From Bog-756 sp963727955 (lineage in GTDB: Bacteria > Actinomycetota > Acidimicrobiia > Acidimicrobiales > RAAP-2), in contig CAVSII010000003.1 of assembly GCA_963727955.1 (NCBI GenBank), forward strand, positions 186,001 through 250,000: a stretch of DNA of 64,000 nt, in the 5' to 3' direction. Within the stretch, counting starts at the first letter, position 1; each line of letters starts with the position of its first letter. The translations under genes and the position numbers were made by a program. Positions 45,951-53,572 of this stretch are shown here, piece by piece. Under the pieces are notes generated by a model. That model saw nothing but the letters and a program-made list of their open reading frames with translations. It searched no databases and was not told the origin of the DNA.

Positions 45951-46790
45951 CTAGGCGGTTCGGCCGGCCAGGGGCCGCAGGGGGGCGACGCCGTCGATCG
46001 GCTCGTCCGCCAACTGCGGGCGAACACTCCCTATGCGCAACCGGCCGATAGCAACACAAACAACAACGGCCAGGAGAACAGCCACCACGACGGTGACGGC
46101 CGGTGACCGCACAACGACCATCAACGCCACGACGGCGCCGAACTCGACGACCACCACCACCTTGCCCACTACGACCCCGGCGGCCACGAACCGGCGATGG
46201 AAGGCCCGAAGAAGGGTCGGGCTGGTCTGGCTCCGGGTGAGTAGAACAGCCAGCCCCCGGAGGAGACCGAAAAGGGTCCCGATGAGGAAGGCCACGGCCG
46301 GGGCGCCGGTCAGCGCGCCGAGCACGATCATCAGGTAGACGGCGGCGGTGGTGATGTAGGTGGCCAGGCCGCTACCGATCTGCCACCCGAACCCGGCGCC
46401 GTAGACCCACGGGCGGTAACGGTCGAGCCAGCGCTCGTTGACCTGTCGACGATGGATGGGCAGGCGTAGACCGCCGACCCCCGCATCCGAAACGCCAGCC
46501 ACCAGGGCCGCGGCCAGAGCCGCCACCTCCAGACCGGCGGATGAGGCGGGCAAGGCGTGCACACCCACTGCCAGCAGGGACATGACAGCCCCCAGGGTGA
46601 CCCCCCCGGCCGTGGCACCGATGACGAACCAGGTAGCCGTGGCCCGGTAGGAGTGTCCTTTGGCCCGTTCGCTGATGGGGGTGATGGTGGACAGCATGGA
46701 CAGACCACAGGGCGACCAGGTCGACCGGACGGCGGCGGCGACAGCCACCACCAGGGCCGCCCACGCCACGGGAAACAACGGGATGGTCAT
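45951..46790 (-). CDS. Polytopic membrane protein with CcdA/DsbD-like Pro-Cys motif
   Basis: 279 residues from an ATG with GGAG upstream. About seven hydrophobic segments. The segment TWSPCGLSMLSTITP near residue 25 resembles the PC motif in helix 1 of CcdA/DsbD thiol-disulfide transporters, and Gly-rich helices follow (FVIGATAGGVTLGAV). No second conserved Cys-Pro is evident in the second half, so electron transfer by a paired cysteine is uncertain. Last of five co-directional genes that include MauD-like and MauE-like proteins and a Cys-rich Tat substrate, which favours a role in thiol handling at the membrane. Confidence 0.65.
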   Translation of the reverse strand: MTIPLFPVAWAALVVAVAAAVRSTWSPCGLSMLSTITPISERAKGHSYRATATWFVIGATAGGVTLGAVMSLLAVGVHALPASSAGLEVAALAAALVAGVSDAGVGGLRLPIHRRQVNERWLDRYRPWVYGAGFGWQIGSGLATYITTAAVYLMIVLGALTGAPAVAFLIGTLFGLLRGLAVLLTRSQTSPTLLRAFHRRFVAAGVVVGKVVVVVEFGAVVALMVVVRSPAVTVVVAVLLAVVVCVAIGRLRIGSVRPQLADEPIDGVAPLRPLAGRTA

Positions 46791-46869
46791 CGGGCTCCTC
46801 TCCGAAGGGTTGCCGGAATGGGGGAATCTGCCCCGACTTTTGTCAGCCGTCCAGGCGTGGCCAGCATGC

Positions 46870-48309
46870 TCATGCCGGCGATCCGTAGAAAGGGGCGTCG
46901 AAGGCGAAGATGCCCCCGTCGGCCGCTACCAACCAGTAGCCCGACGGGAACGAGGTCGGCGGAGGGGACGATGGAGGTGACGGGGATGACCCGATGGGGG
47001 CCATGCCCACCACCGGCTTGTTGAGGGTGGTGCCGCCCATCGAACCGTGGAATGGGGCGTCGCCGAATGCGAAGATGCCTCCGTCGGAGGCCACCAACCA
47101 GTAGCCCTTGCCGGTGGGGGTGGCGGCCATGCCCACCACCGGCTGATTGAGGGTGGTGCCGCCCATCGACCCGTGGAATGGGGCGTCGCCGAAGGCGAAG
47201 ATGCCTCCGTCGGAGGCCACCAACCAGTAGCCGGCGCCGGTGGCGGTGGCGGACATGCCCACCACCGGCTTGTTGAGGGTGGTGCCACCCATCGACCCGT
47301 GGAATGCGGCGTCGCCGAAAGCGAAGATGCCTCCATCGGCGGCCACGGTCCAGTAGCCCTTACCGGTGGGGGTGGCGGCCATGCCCACCATCGGCTGATT
47401 GAGGGTGGTGCCGCCCATCGAACCGTAAAAGGGGGCGTCGTAGGCGAAGATGCCTCCGTCGGCGGCCACCAGGTAATAGCCCTGATCGACGGTGCTGATG
47501 AGGCCGACGAGCGGCTTGACCAGATGCGAACCGGACTGATCCCCGTCGTCGGGGAAATCGCCGTAGGCCAACAGTCTGCCGAAGGCGGTGGCCAGACCGT
47601 AACCGGCGCCGTTCTGGCTCGAGGCCAGACCCACGACCTCACAGTTGGTCAGAACCGACATGCACGGGGCCGGTGGTGGTGCCGGTGGCGCCGGCGTCCA
47701 ACACGAGACGTTCTGCTCGGCCGTCCCGTCGTCCTCGGCATTGGTCATGGTGCAGGTGGGATCGACCTCCCAGGGCGGTACGCAGGCCACGACCCGACAG
47801 ACGATGCGTCCGATGCAGTCGATCTGCTGGTTGCACTGGCCGTAGCGGAACTGGAAACAGCCGGTCAGGTAGGAATCGCATCCATCGGGCCCGCAACCGC
47901 AGTCGGTGCCGTCACAATCGGTGTCACAGAACCCGAACCCGTTGCCGCAGCCTGTGTCGCACTGGCAGGTGGCGTTGCAGTCCATGTAGTAACGAGGGCC
48001 GCCGCAGTAGGACGAATTGTCGGCCTTCCACCAACCGCCCATGACGGTGTTGGTCGGGCAGTAGTTGTATCCACCGTTGACCGAGCAGCAGAACTCGCTG
48101 AATCCGGCACAGCAGGTCGAACCGCAGCCGCAATTTCCGTTCCCGCACGAGCAGATCTGGGCGTAGGCCGTGCCCGGCTTGAGAGCCAGGTCCAGGCCGG
48201 CGCCGATGGCCACGGCACTGCCGGCGAAGGCGGACCGGTTGATGAACGAGCGCCGCGACAGCTTCGACTCGAGGAAGGTCGAGGTCCGTTCGACCAGTGA
48301 CGAGCTCAT
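46870..48309 (-). CDS. Tat-exported Cys-rich protein fused to 42-residue surface repeats
   Basis: 479 residues. A twin-arginine signal (LSRRSFINRSAFAG, 17-30) ends near TAYAQ. Residues 53-203 contain 26 cysteines and the blocks EFCCSVNGGYNYCP, GGWWKADNSSYCGG, YYMDCNATCQC and QFRYGQCNQQ. The arrangement (CxC, CC, CP, W, Y..DC) distantly recalls the methylamine-dehydrogenase light chain (MauA). After a Pro/Ala hinge come about six copies of a 42-residue repeat (GYWLVASDGGIFAFGDAPFH). The two cysteines in the hinge bring the total to 28. Encoded directly after mauE-like and before a CcdA-like gene. Probably extracellular, heavily disulfide-bonded; activity unknown. Confidence 0.8.
   Translation of the reverse strand: MSSSLVERTSTFLESKLSRRSFINRSAFAGSAVAIGAGLDLALKPGTAYAQICSCGNGNCGCGSTCCAGFSEFCCSVNGGYNYCPTNTVMGGWWKADNSSYCGGPRYYMDCNATCQCDTGCGNGFGFCDTDCDGTDCGCGPDGCDSYLTGCFQFRYGQCNQQIDCIGRIVCRVVACVPPWEVDPTCTMTNAEDDGTAEQNVSCWTPAPPAPPPAPCMSVLTNCEVVGLASSQNGAGYGLATAFGRLLAYGDFPDDGDQSGSHLVKPLVGLISTVDQGYYLVAADGGIFAYDAPFYGSMGGTTLNQPMVGMAATPTGKGYWTVAADGGIFAFGDAAFHGSMGGTTLNKPVVGMSATATGAGYWLVASDGGIFAFGDAPFHGSMGGTTLNQPVVGMAATPTGKGYWLVASDGGIFAFGDAPFHGSMGGTTLNKPVVGMAPIGSSPSPPSSPPPTSFPSGYWLVAADGGIFAFDAPFYGSPA
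46875..47505 (-). repeat. Five to six 126-bp tandem repeats in the Cys-rich Tat protein gene
   Basis: The marker CCATGCCCAC (or ACATGCCCAC) recurs at 47001, 47127, 47253 and 47379, exactly 126 bases (42 codons) apart. Copies differ by point changes. Each encodes G-Y-W-(L/T)-V-A-(S/A)-D-G-G-I-F-A-F and GSMGGTTLN(K/Q)PVVGM; the outermost copies are degenerate. Confidence 0.9.
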
Positions 48310-48343
48310 CGGCCGACGTCCCGGGCCACCGTGGACTCGGCCA

Positions 48344-48900
48344 TCACTGGTCGGGCCGGAAGGAGATGGCGGTGAGTCGTCGCGCCGCCTGGAGCTCGGC
48401 CAGAACCGTGACGGTCAGGAAGGTGAGCCATGCACCGGCGGCGCTGGCCACCACCAGAGGAAGGCCATGCCAGGGTTGATGGGCCAGGACCGAGAAGATC
48501 GAACCGTCGGGTACCGGCCGCGGCCACGCTGATGGCCGACAGGCACAGGACCAGATTGACGACGATATGGATCCCGGTTGCCGGTGTGTCGGGAGTTCCG
48601 AAGCAACCGCAACTGGCGATGGCGCCACCCCGGGCACGGGCGTAGGCCACGAAGACGGCGAAGACTGCGTAGGAGAGGGCCACCCCTGCCGCCGGGAGGG
48701 CACCCGGGTAGCCGATGGCGACGACGCCGAGGATGGCCTCGCCGACGGCGGCCACCCGCACGATCCGGCCGATGGCCGCTTGGTCCGACCGGTACCAGCG
48801 GGGTCAGGGCCCGAGCGGTCTCGCCCGGGCGAAATGCCTTGGCCGTGCCGGCCACGACCAGAAGCACGCACGCCACCAGATACACACCGATCAGTTCCAT
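48344..48900 (-). pseudogene. MauE-like membrane protein (two frameshifts in this sequence)
   Basis: Three frames must be joined to read one protein of about 184 residues. M-ELIGVYLVACVLLVVAGTAKAF (from the ATG at 48898-48900) to about 48786; then IVRVAAVGEAILGVVAIGYPG through the SCGCFGTPDTP motif to about 48515; then DGSIFSVLAHQPWHGLPLVV to the stop at 48344. Dropping one C from CC at 48785-48786 and one at 48514-48515 gives a continuous frame. Four hydrophobic helices and the CGCFG motif fit MauE, which with MauD supports disulfide formation in methylamine dehydrogenase. Start overlaps the previous gene by 10 bases. Confidence 0.75.
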
Positions 48901-49421
48901 CGCGCCCCCGCCGCCGTGGCCACCGACGGCTCCGTGCCCTGTGTGGCCGCGGTGGGCCCTGGTGGATCGGCGGATGAGATGGCCAGCCGGCTGATGAGGG
49001 CGTTGACCTGTGGCACCAGGACCTGGCGCTGGGCGTGGCTGCCCAAGACGGCGTACAGAGTGAAGGGCCGGTGGGCTTCGGTGAAGAACCACTGGGTCCC
49101 CGACTGACCGGTCAGGCCCCGGCGGAGCAGGTAAGGGAGGAAATCGTCGGTGGACAACGACCGGGGAAGACCTTGGCGGGCGAAGAGCCGTTGGCCCAGG
49201 CTCTCGGGGCCGTACTCGAAGAGAACGACGAAGATGTCACTCGGCCCCATGAGGTTGACCGCCCCGCCACCAAAGTCGGCGACGTCGTCAGGCAGGCTGA
49301 AGTTGGCGAAGTGGGCGACCGGGTACGGAATGCCCGGGCCCTGTGCCGGGCGGACGAAGATACGGCCTTCGAACCCCGCCGGCAGGGGGGCGGCTATCCC
49401 GTGGGCCCGGAGGGTGGCCAC
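48891..49421 (-). CDS. Unknown protein of the MauD/MauE-like cassette
   Basis: 176 residues from a GTG three bases after the MauD-like gene. A hydrophilic alpha/beta-looking protein with no signal peptide, membrane segment or cysteine. Distinct segments are GFEGRIFVRPAQGPG, FEYGPESLGQRLF, GTQWFFTEAHRPF and LYAVLGSHAQR. The C-terminal 25 residues are low-complexity. I do not recognise a family; its tight packing between the MauD-like and MauE-like genes suggests that it serves the same maturation pathway. Confidence 0.7.
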   Translation of the reverse strand: MATLRAHGIAAPLPAGFEGRIFVRPAQGPGIPYPVAHFANFSLPDDVADFGGGAVNLMGPSDIFVVLFEYGPESLGQRLFARQGLPRSLSTDDFLPYLLRRGLTGQSGTQWFFTEAHRPFTLYAVLGSHAQRQVLVPQVNALISRLAISSADPPGPTAATQGTEPSVATAAGARWN

Positions 49422-49424
49422 CGT

Positions 49425-50297
49425 TCAGCTGGCCTTCGACGACGACCCGACCTCGGTCGACCCCCTACCGGTCGAGCCGGCAGGACCGTAGAGATCGGTC
49501 AAAGATGACGGATAGAGACTCGGGTCACCGGGCATGACGCCGGCGGCAGACAGCTCCCGGTCGTTGGCTCCCTCTCGGGCGGGACCGTCGAGTCCGGCGG
49601 CGTAGGCGCGCCCGGAGGTGGCCTCGGCCCGCGTCCCGAGCGAGACAGGGCGCATGTCGGCTTGGGCACGTCGCACCAGATCCACGATCTGGTGGACCTG
49701 ATTGGCCACCCCTTCACCGATCCGGCGCCCGGATTCACCGTCGACCAGGACGAAGAAGGGCGACCCGGGGACCTCGTAGTCCCCCCAGGCCTCGGTCGAC
49801 ATGACGACGGTCATCCCGTCGGCCGCTTGGGCGGCAACCTCGGCGGGGATCTCCATTTCCGGCCCCTTGGTCACCACCACCAACCGCAGACGATCGGGGA
49901 AACCGAGACGTTCCGGCTGCCTCAGGTCCCGCCAGAACCCGGCGCAGGTCGCACATCCGGAGGAGAGGAAGGCCAGCAGGGTGAGCCGATCTCCCCCGGC
50001 CACGGTAAAGGCCAGGGCATCGCCGGCCGGCGTGACCCCGGCGACGGCCGGTGCCGCCGTCGAATCCCGTTCGGCGGGGAGAGGAGGACCCATGGTCACC
50101 GGCTGCTTCGCGCTTACGGCCGTGAACGACACCGGTGCGGCGCGCTGGTCGAGGTCGTGACCGGCAGTCGGATCGCCCACCCCGACCCCGAGATCGTGGA
50201 GGGCCTTGAGGATGTCGGCATGGCTGCGCAGAAGCCCGGCCACCAACACCGACAGCAACACCACCACGACGCTCAGGACAATTGCCAGGGCAACCAC
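49425..50297 (-). CDS. MauD-like membrane-anchored thioredoxin-fold protein
   Basis: 290 residues from a GTG with GGAGG six bases upstream. An N-terminal membrane anchor (2-22, VALAIVLSVVVVLLSVLVAG) is followed by a linker and a thioredoxin domain with Cys115-x-x-Cys118 in LSSGCATCAGFW, the cis-Pro in EVPGSPFFVLVDG and a final strand. The anchor plus a Cys-x-x-Cys thioredoxin domain matches MauD, the disulfide-forming protein of methylamine-utilisation clusters. A long disordered C-terminal tail (about 230-290) is added. It is the first gene of the five-gene set and probably starts the transcript. Confidence 0.82.
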   Translation of the reverse strand: MVALAIVLSVVVVLLSVLVAGLLRSHADILKALHDLGVGVGDPTAGHDLDQRAAPVSFTAVSAKQPVTMGPPLPAERDSTAAPAVAGVTPAGDALAFTVAGGDRLTLLAFLSSGCATCAGFWRDLRQPERLGFPDRLRLVVVTKGPEMEIPAEVAAQAADGMTVVMSTEAWGDYEVPGSPFFVLVDGESGRRIGEGVANQVHQIVDLVRRAQADMRPVSLGTRAEATSGRAYAAGLDGPAREGANDRELSAAGVMPGDPSLYPSSLTDLYGPAGSTGRGSTEVGSSSKAS

Positions 50298-50510
50298 ACT
50301 TCACCTCCGCTGCATCGAGCTGACGGGGCCGGACGGCGCACGTCTCAGGTGAGCTACTCCACCCACGGAGGTCATGCTACGGAACGTCGCGCTCCAACTG
50401 GTGCATGTGCCATGACGTCGGGGTGCACGGCCGACGGGCGCGTGTCCGCCGACATCTCGTTCGCCCGGAGGCGGTCACCTCAGTGGGCCTGGCCCATCGA
50501 GGTCAGAGCC

Positions 50511-51437
50511 CTACGTACCGTCACCTCCGGCAGCCTCGGCCGCCGCCTTGGCCTCAGCCGCCTTGCGATAGGCCTCGAGCTGATCGAGGAGGGGCATGCG
50601 TTCCTGGCCCACTGTCGAGTCCAACCGGGCGGCGATCTGTTCGGGGGTCCACCTTCCGTCGGCATAGACGGCCCGTACCTCTCGGGGCTGGTTCCATACG
50701 GCGATCTTCGGGCCCACCGAGGTGTACACCTGACCGGTCACGTGTTTGGCCGCGTCGGACAACAGGTAGACGACAAGGGGAGCCACGTCCTCGGGATCTC
50801 CCATTTCGGCCAGATCCATGGGCACGTTGGCCGACATCCGGGTGCGGGCCACCGGGGCAACGGCATTGGCAGTGATGCCGTAGCGGTTGAGTCCGGCTGC
50901 GGCCGACCGGACCAACGAGACGATCCCCCCCTTGGCCGCGGCGTAGTTGGCCTGGGCCACGCTGCCGGCGAAGGCGCCGGAGGTGAAGGCGACAAGGGAT
51001 CCACCGCCCTCCTGCTTGCGCATGACCGCCGATGCGGCCCGGAACACGGTGAAGTGTCCCTTCAGATGGGTCTCGATGACCGAGTCCCATTCGTCCTCGG
51101 CCATGTTGAAGAGCATTCGCTCCCGCAGGATGCCGGCGATGGCCACCACCCCGTCGATCCGCCCCCATCGTTCGACGCCGGCCGCCACGATCTTCTCGCC
51201 ACCGGCCAGAGTGGTGACGCTCTCCCCCACGGCAACCGCCTCGCCACCCCCGCTCTCGATATCGGCCACCAGGGCCTCGGCCACCTCGCTCTTGGGGTCC
51301 TCACCGGCCAGCCCGACGCCGATATCGGCCACCACCAGGCGGGCCCCCTCGGCCGCGGCAGCCAGGGCCACGGCTCGGCCGATCCCTCCGCCGGCACCGG
51401 TGATGGCCACCACCTTGTCCTTCAGGTACATACTCAT
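50511..51437 (-). CDS. SDR family dehydrogenase, multifunctional-enzyme-type 3-hydroxyacyl-CoA dehydrogenase-like
   Basis: 308 residues from an ATG at 51435-51437 (a second ATG lies six bases in). The Rossmann motif TGAGGGIGRAV, Asp in VVADIGVG, the NAG-type motif IAGILRERM, Ser in AFTSGAFAG and YAAAKGG complete the SDR set; RERMLFNM and VAPVARTRM resemble the 3-hydroxyacyl-CoA dehydrogenase domain of peroxisomal-type multifunctional enzyme 2. The C-terminal 30 residues are helical and Ala/Glu-rich. It is divergent from the acyl-CoA synthetase across a 555-base, repeat-rich gap, which suggests shared lipid-catabolic regulation. Confidence 0.85.
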   Translation of the reverse strand: MSMYLKDKVVAITGAGGGIGRAVALAAAAEGARLVVADIGVGLAGEDPKSEVAEALVADIESGGGEAVAVGESVTTLAGGEKIVAAGVERWGRIDGVVAIAGILRERMLFNMAEDEWDSVIETHLKGHFTVFRAASAVMRKQEGGGSLVAFTSGAFAGSVAQANYAAAKGGIVSLVRSAAAGLNRYGITANAVAPVARTRMSANVPMDLAEMGDPEDVAPLVVYLLSDAAKHVTGQVYTSVGPKIAVWNQPREVRAVYADGRWTPEQIAARLDSTVGQERMPLLDQLEAYRKAAEAKAAAEAAGGDGT

Positions 51438-51461
51438 TTTTAGAAATTGCCTCTCTTTACC

Positions 51462-51553
51462 GTCTATGACCGATATTTGTCGTCTCGGGCCGATACTTAC
51501 ACTCGGACCTCTCTACGTCTCTGATCGATATTTACCGTCTACGACCGATAATT
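51462..51553. promoter_or_regulatory. Four spaced copies of GTCTnnGnnCGATAnTT (candidate operator array)
   Basis: Copies begin at 51462, 51482, 51517 and 51537, i.e. two pairs with 20-base (two-turn) spacing, 35 bases apart. Copies 1 and 4 share TACCGTCTAnGACCGATA. They lie 25-120 bases upstream of the SDR start and would overlap its promoter. Confidence 0.6.
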
Positions 51554-51721
51554 TGGCCGAATTGTGAAAAAACGAACATGACCCCGCCCCCTCCGACCAT
51601 CGGAAGGGCTGTGGCCGTTCCGGAGAGCACCCGAGTAAGCGGCACACCGAGGAAGGCCGCAGTGCACGCGGTAGGAAGGTACTCAGCCGGCCGCGCACGG
51701 CCCGACAGATTGACCGTTTAC

Positions 51722-51735
51722 GAGAACCTGTTCTA
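51722..51735. promoter_or_regulatory. KstR-like operator between SDR and acyl-CoA synthetase
   Basis: GAGAACCTGTTCTA: matches the mycobacterial KstR motif TnnAACnnGTTnnA except for the first base. Flanking bases extend the palindrome (AGAACCTGTTCT). It lies between the divergent starts at 51437 and 51993. Confidence 0.55.
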
Positions 51736-51775
51736 GCGTCCCCACCGGGTTGGCGCCACCCGGCGCCACCCGCAG

Positions 51776-51822
51776 CCACACGGAACCAACGACAGCCACA
51801 CGGAACCATCCACACGGAACCA
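51776..51822. repeat. Three copies of CCACACGGAACCA
   Basis: Direct repeats at 51776-51788, 51796-51808 and 51810-51822, within a longer run of related short repeats upstream of the acyl-CoA synthetase gene. Function unknown. Confidence 0.7.
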
Positions 51823-51992
51823 ACGAGCGCGGTCCGAGGCCGCCTGGGTCGTTTCGGGTGGTACGGACGTCGGCGTCCAACCCGGACGACCCCGGCAACC
51901 AATCCGCCGTACGATCCGCCGTAACGATGAGTCATACGAGCAACGATCCGCCATACGAGCGCCGCACGTCGGCGTAGGGGGTAACAGAGACC

Positions 51993-53543
51993 ATGGCCGA
52001 CTTCGGATTCTGGGCACGGGCACACGAGAACCCGGACAAGTTGGCCCTCGTCGCCCCCGACGGGACCGAGTATCCGGCCGGCGAGCTCCTCGGAAGGACC
52101 AACCAGGTCGTGCACGGACTACGCGGCCTCAACCTGAAGCCCGGGGACGTGGTGGCCACTCTTCTCCCCAACGGTGTCGAGATGTTCGAGCTGTACCTGG
52201 CCGCCCTACAGGCCGGCTGGTACCTGGTGCCGATCAACCATCACCTGATCGGACCCGAGGTGGCCTACGTCCTCCGGGACTCCGAGGCCAAGGCCTTCAT
52301 CGCCCACGAGCGATTCTCCGAGGTGGCGCTCGACGCGGCCGAGCAGGCAGATCTCCCCTCCTCCCGCTGTTTCGCCGTGGGCGAGATCGTCGGATTCGGG
52401 TCCTACGCCCAGATGCGCGACAACCAGCCGACCAGCGATCCGGCCGACCGGACCATCGGCGATGTCATGAACTACACCTCGGGGACCACCGGAAATCCCA
52501 AGGGGGTGTTCCGTCCTTTGAGCGGGGCCACCCCCGAAGAGGCGGCCATCGGCCTGTCGGGCATCCTCTTCCTGTTCGGCATCTCGCCGGACGACGACCA
52601 CGTCCACATCGTCGGTTCCCCCCTGTACCACACGGCCGTCCTGCGGTACTCGGGAGCCTCCATCCACCTCCTCCACACCGTGGTGATCATGGACAAGTGG
52701 GTTCCCGAGGAGATGCTGCAGCTCATCGAGAAGTACCAGGTGACCAACTCGCACATGGTCCCCACCCAGTTCCACCGCCTCCTCGCCCTACCGGAGGAGA
52801 CGCGGGCCAAGTACGACATGTCGTCGCTCCAGCACATGATCCATGCCGCCGCGCCCTGCCCGGTCGACGTGAAGTACAAGATGATCGAGTGGTGGGGAAA
52901 CTCCATCGACGAGTACTACGCCGCCTCGGAGGGTGGGGGCACCCTGGTGACCGCCGAGGAATGGCTCACCAAGCCCGGAACGGTCGGGAAGGCGTGGCCG
53001 ATATCGGAGATCGCCATCTTCGATGACGACGGCAAGCGGGTGGAGGAGCCCAACGTCATCGGCACCGTGTACATGTCCATGCAAACGGGGGACTTCGCCT
53101 ACCACAAGGACAAGAAGAAGACCGAAAGCAACCGCATCGGGAAATTCTTCACGGTGGGCGACGTCGGTTTGATCGACGAGGACGGCTACCTGTTCCTCCG
53201 TGACCGGAAGATCGACATGATCATCTCCGGCGGCGCCAACATCTATCCCGCCGAAATCGAGAACGTGCTGCTCGGATTTCCCAAGGTCGGGGACGTGGCC
53301 GTGTTCGGTATCCCCCACGAGGACTGGGGCGAGGAGATCAAAGCAGTCGTCGAGCCGGCCGAGGGGGTCGAGCCCACCCCCGAACTGGCTCAGGAGATCC
53401 TCGACTACTGCGCCACCCGGCTGGCCAAATTCAAGACCCCCAAGTCCATCGACTTCACCGACGACATGCCCCGGGATCCCAACGGCAAGCTCTACAAGCG
53501 CAAGCTGCGGGATCCCTACTGGGAGGGCCGCGAGAAGATCTGA
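51993..53543 (+). CDS. Fatty-acid/acyl-CoA synthetase (ANL superfamily, FadD-like)
   Basis: 516 residues from the ATG at 51993. Adenylate-forming motifs: A3 NYTSGTTGNPKGV, A5 EYYAASEGGG, A7/A8 VGDVGLIDEDGYLFLRDR, then DMIISGGANIYPAEIE, and the A10 Lys in MPRDPNGKLYKRKL. It activates a carboxylic acid as the acyl-AMP and then the CoA thioester. It resembles actinobacterial FadD4/FadD17-type enzymes; the side-chain specificity cannot be read. A KstR-like site 260 bases upstream and neighbouring thioesterase, enoyl-CoA hydratase and thiolase genes support a catabolic role. Confidence 0.92.
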   Translation: MADFGFWARAHENPDKLALVAPDGTEYPAGELLGRTNQVVHGLRGLNLKPGDVVATLLPNGVEMFELYLAALQAGWYLVPINHHLIGPEVAYVLRDSEAKAFIAHERFSEVALDAAEQADLPSSRCFAVGEIVGFGSYAQMRDNQPTSDPADRTIGDVMNYTSGTTGNPKGVFRPLSGATPEEAAIGLSGILFLFGISPDDDHVHIVGSPLYHTAVLRYSGASIHLLHTVVIMDKWVPEEMLQLIEKYQVTNSHMVPTQFHRLLALPEETRAKYDMSSLQHMIHAAAPCPVDVKYKMIEWWGNSIDEYYAASEGGGTLVTAEEWLTKPGTVGKAWPISEIAIFDDDGKRVEEPNVIGTVYMSMQTGDFAYHKDKKKTESNRIGKFFTVGDVGLIDEDGYLFLRDRKIDMIISGGANIYPAEIENVLLGFPKVGDVAVFGIPHEDWGEEIKAVVEPAEGVEPTPELAQEILDYCATRLAKFKTPKSIDFTDDMPRDPNGKLYKRKLRDPYWEGREKI

Positions 53544-53572
53544 CCCGACGGCGGTGGATCCTCAGACCGGGC

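Larger units (their letters stand above)
51438..51992. other. 555-bp intergenic region rich in direct and inverted repeats
   Basis: No credible gene: the open frames here have no ribosome site or recognisable protein. The left part (51438-51580) is AT-richer and holds four spaced copies of a 17-base motif. A KstR-like palindrome is at 51722-51735. The right part (51755-51975) is built of short repeats such as CCACACGGAACCA (three copies) and ATCCGCC(G/A)TA (three copies). It separates the divergent SDR and acyl-CoA synthetase genes. Confidence 0.75.

Noticed and set aside
46875..47505. CRISPR array
   Set aside because: The regular spacing is from 126-bp in-frame protein repeats with no unique spacers between short repeats, and no cas genes are present.
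46870..50297. True methylamine dehydrogenase operon
   Set aside because: There is no MauB heavy chain, MauG, amicyanin or MauF, and the Cys-rich protein has repeats that MauA lacks. Only the maturation genes match.
51513..52115. Minus-strand frame across the repeat-rich gap
   Set aside because: Arg/Val-rich composition from short DNA repeats, overlaps the acyl-CoA synthetase start, no similarity to any family.
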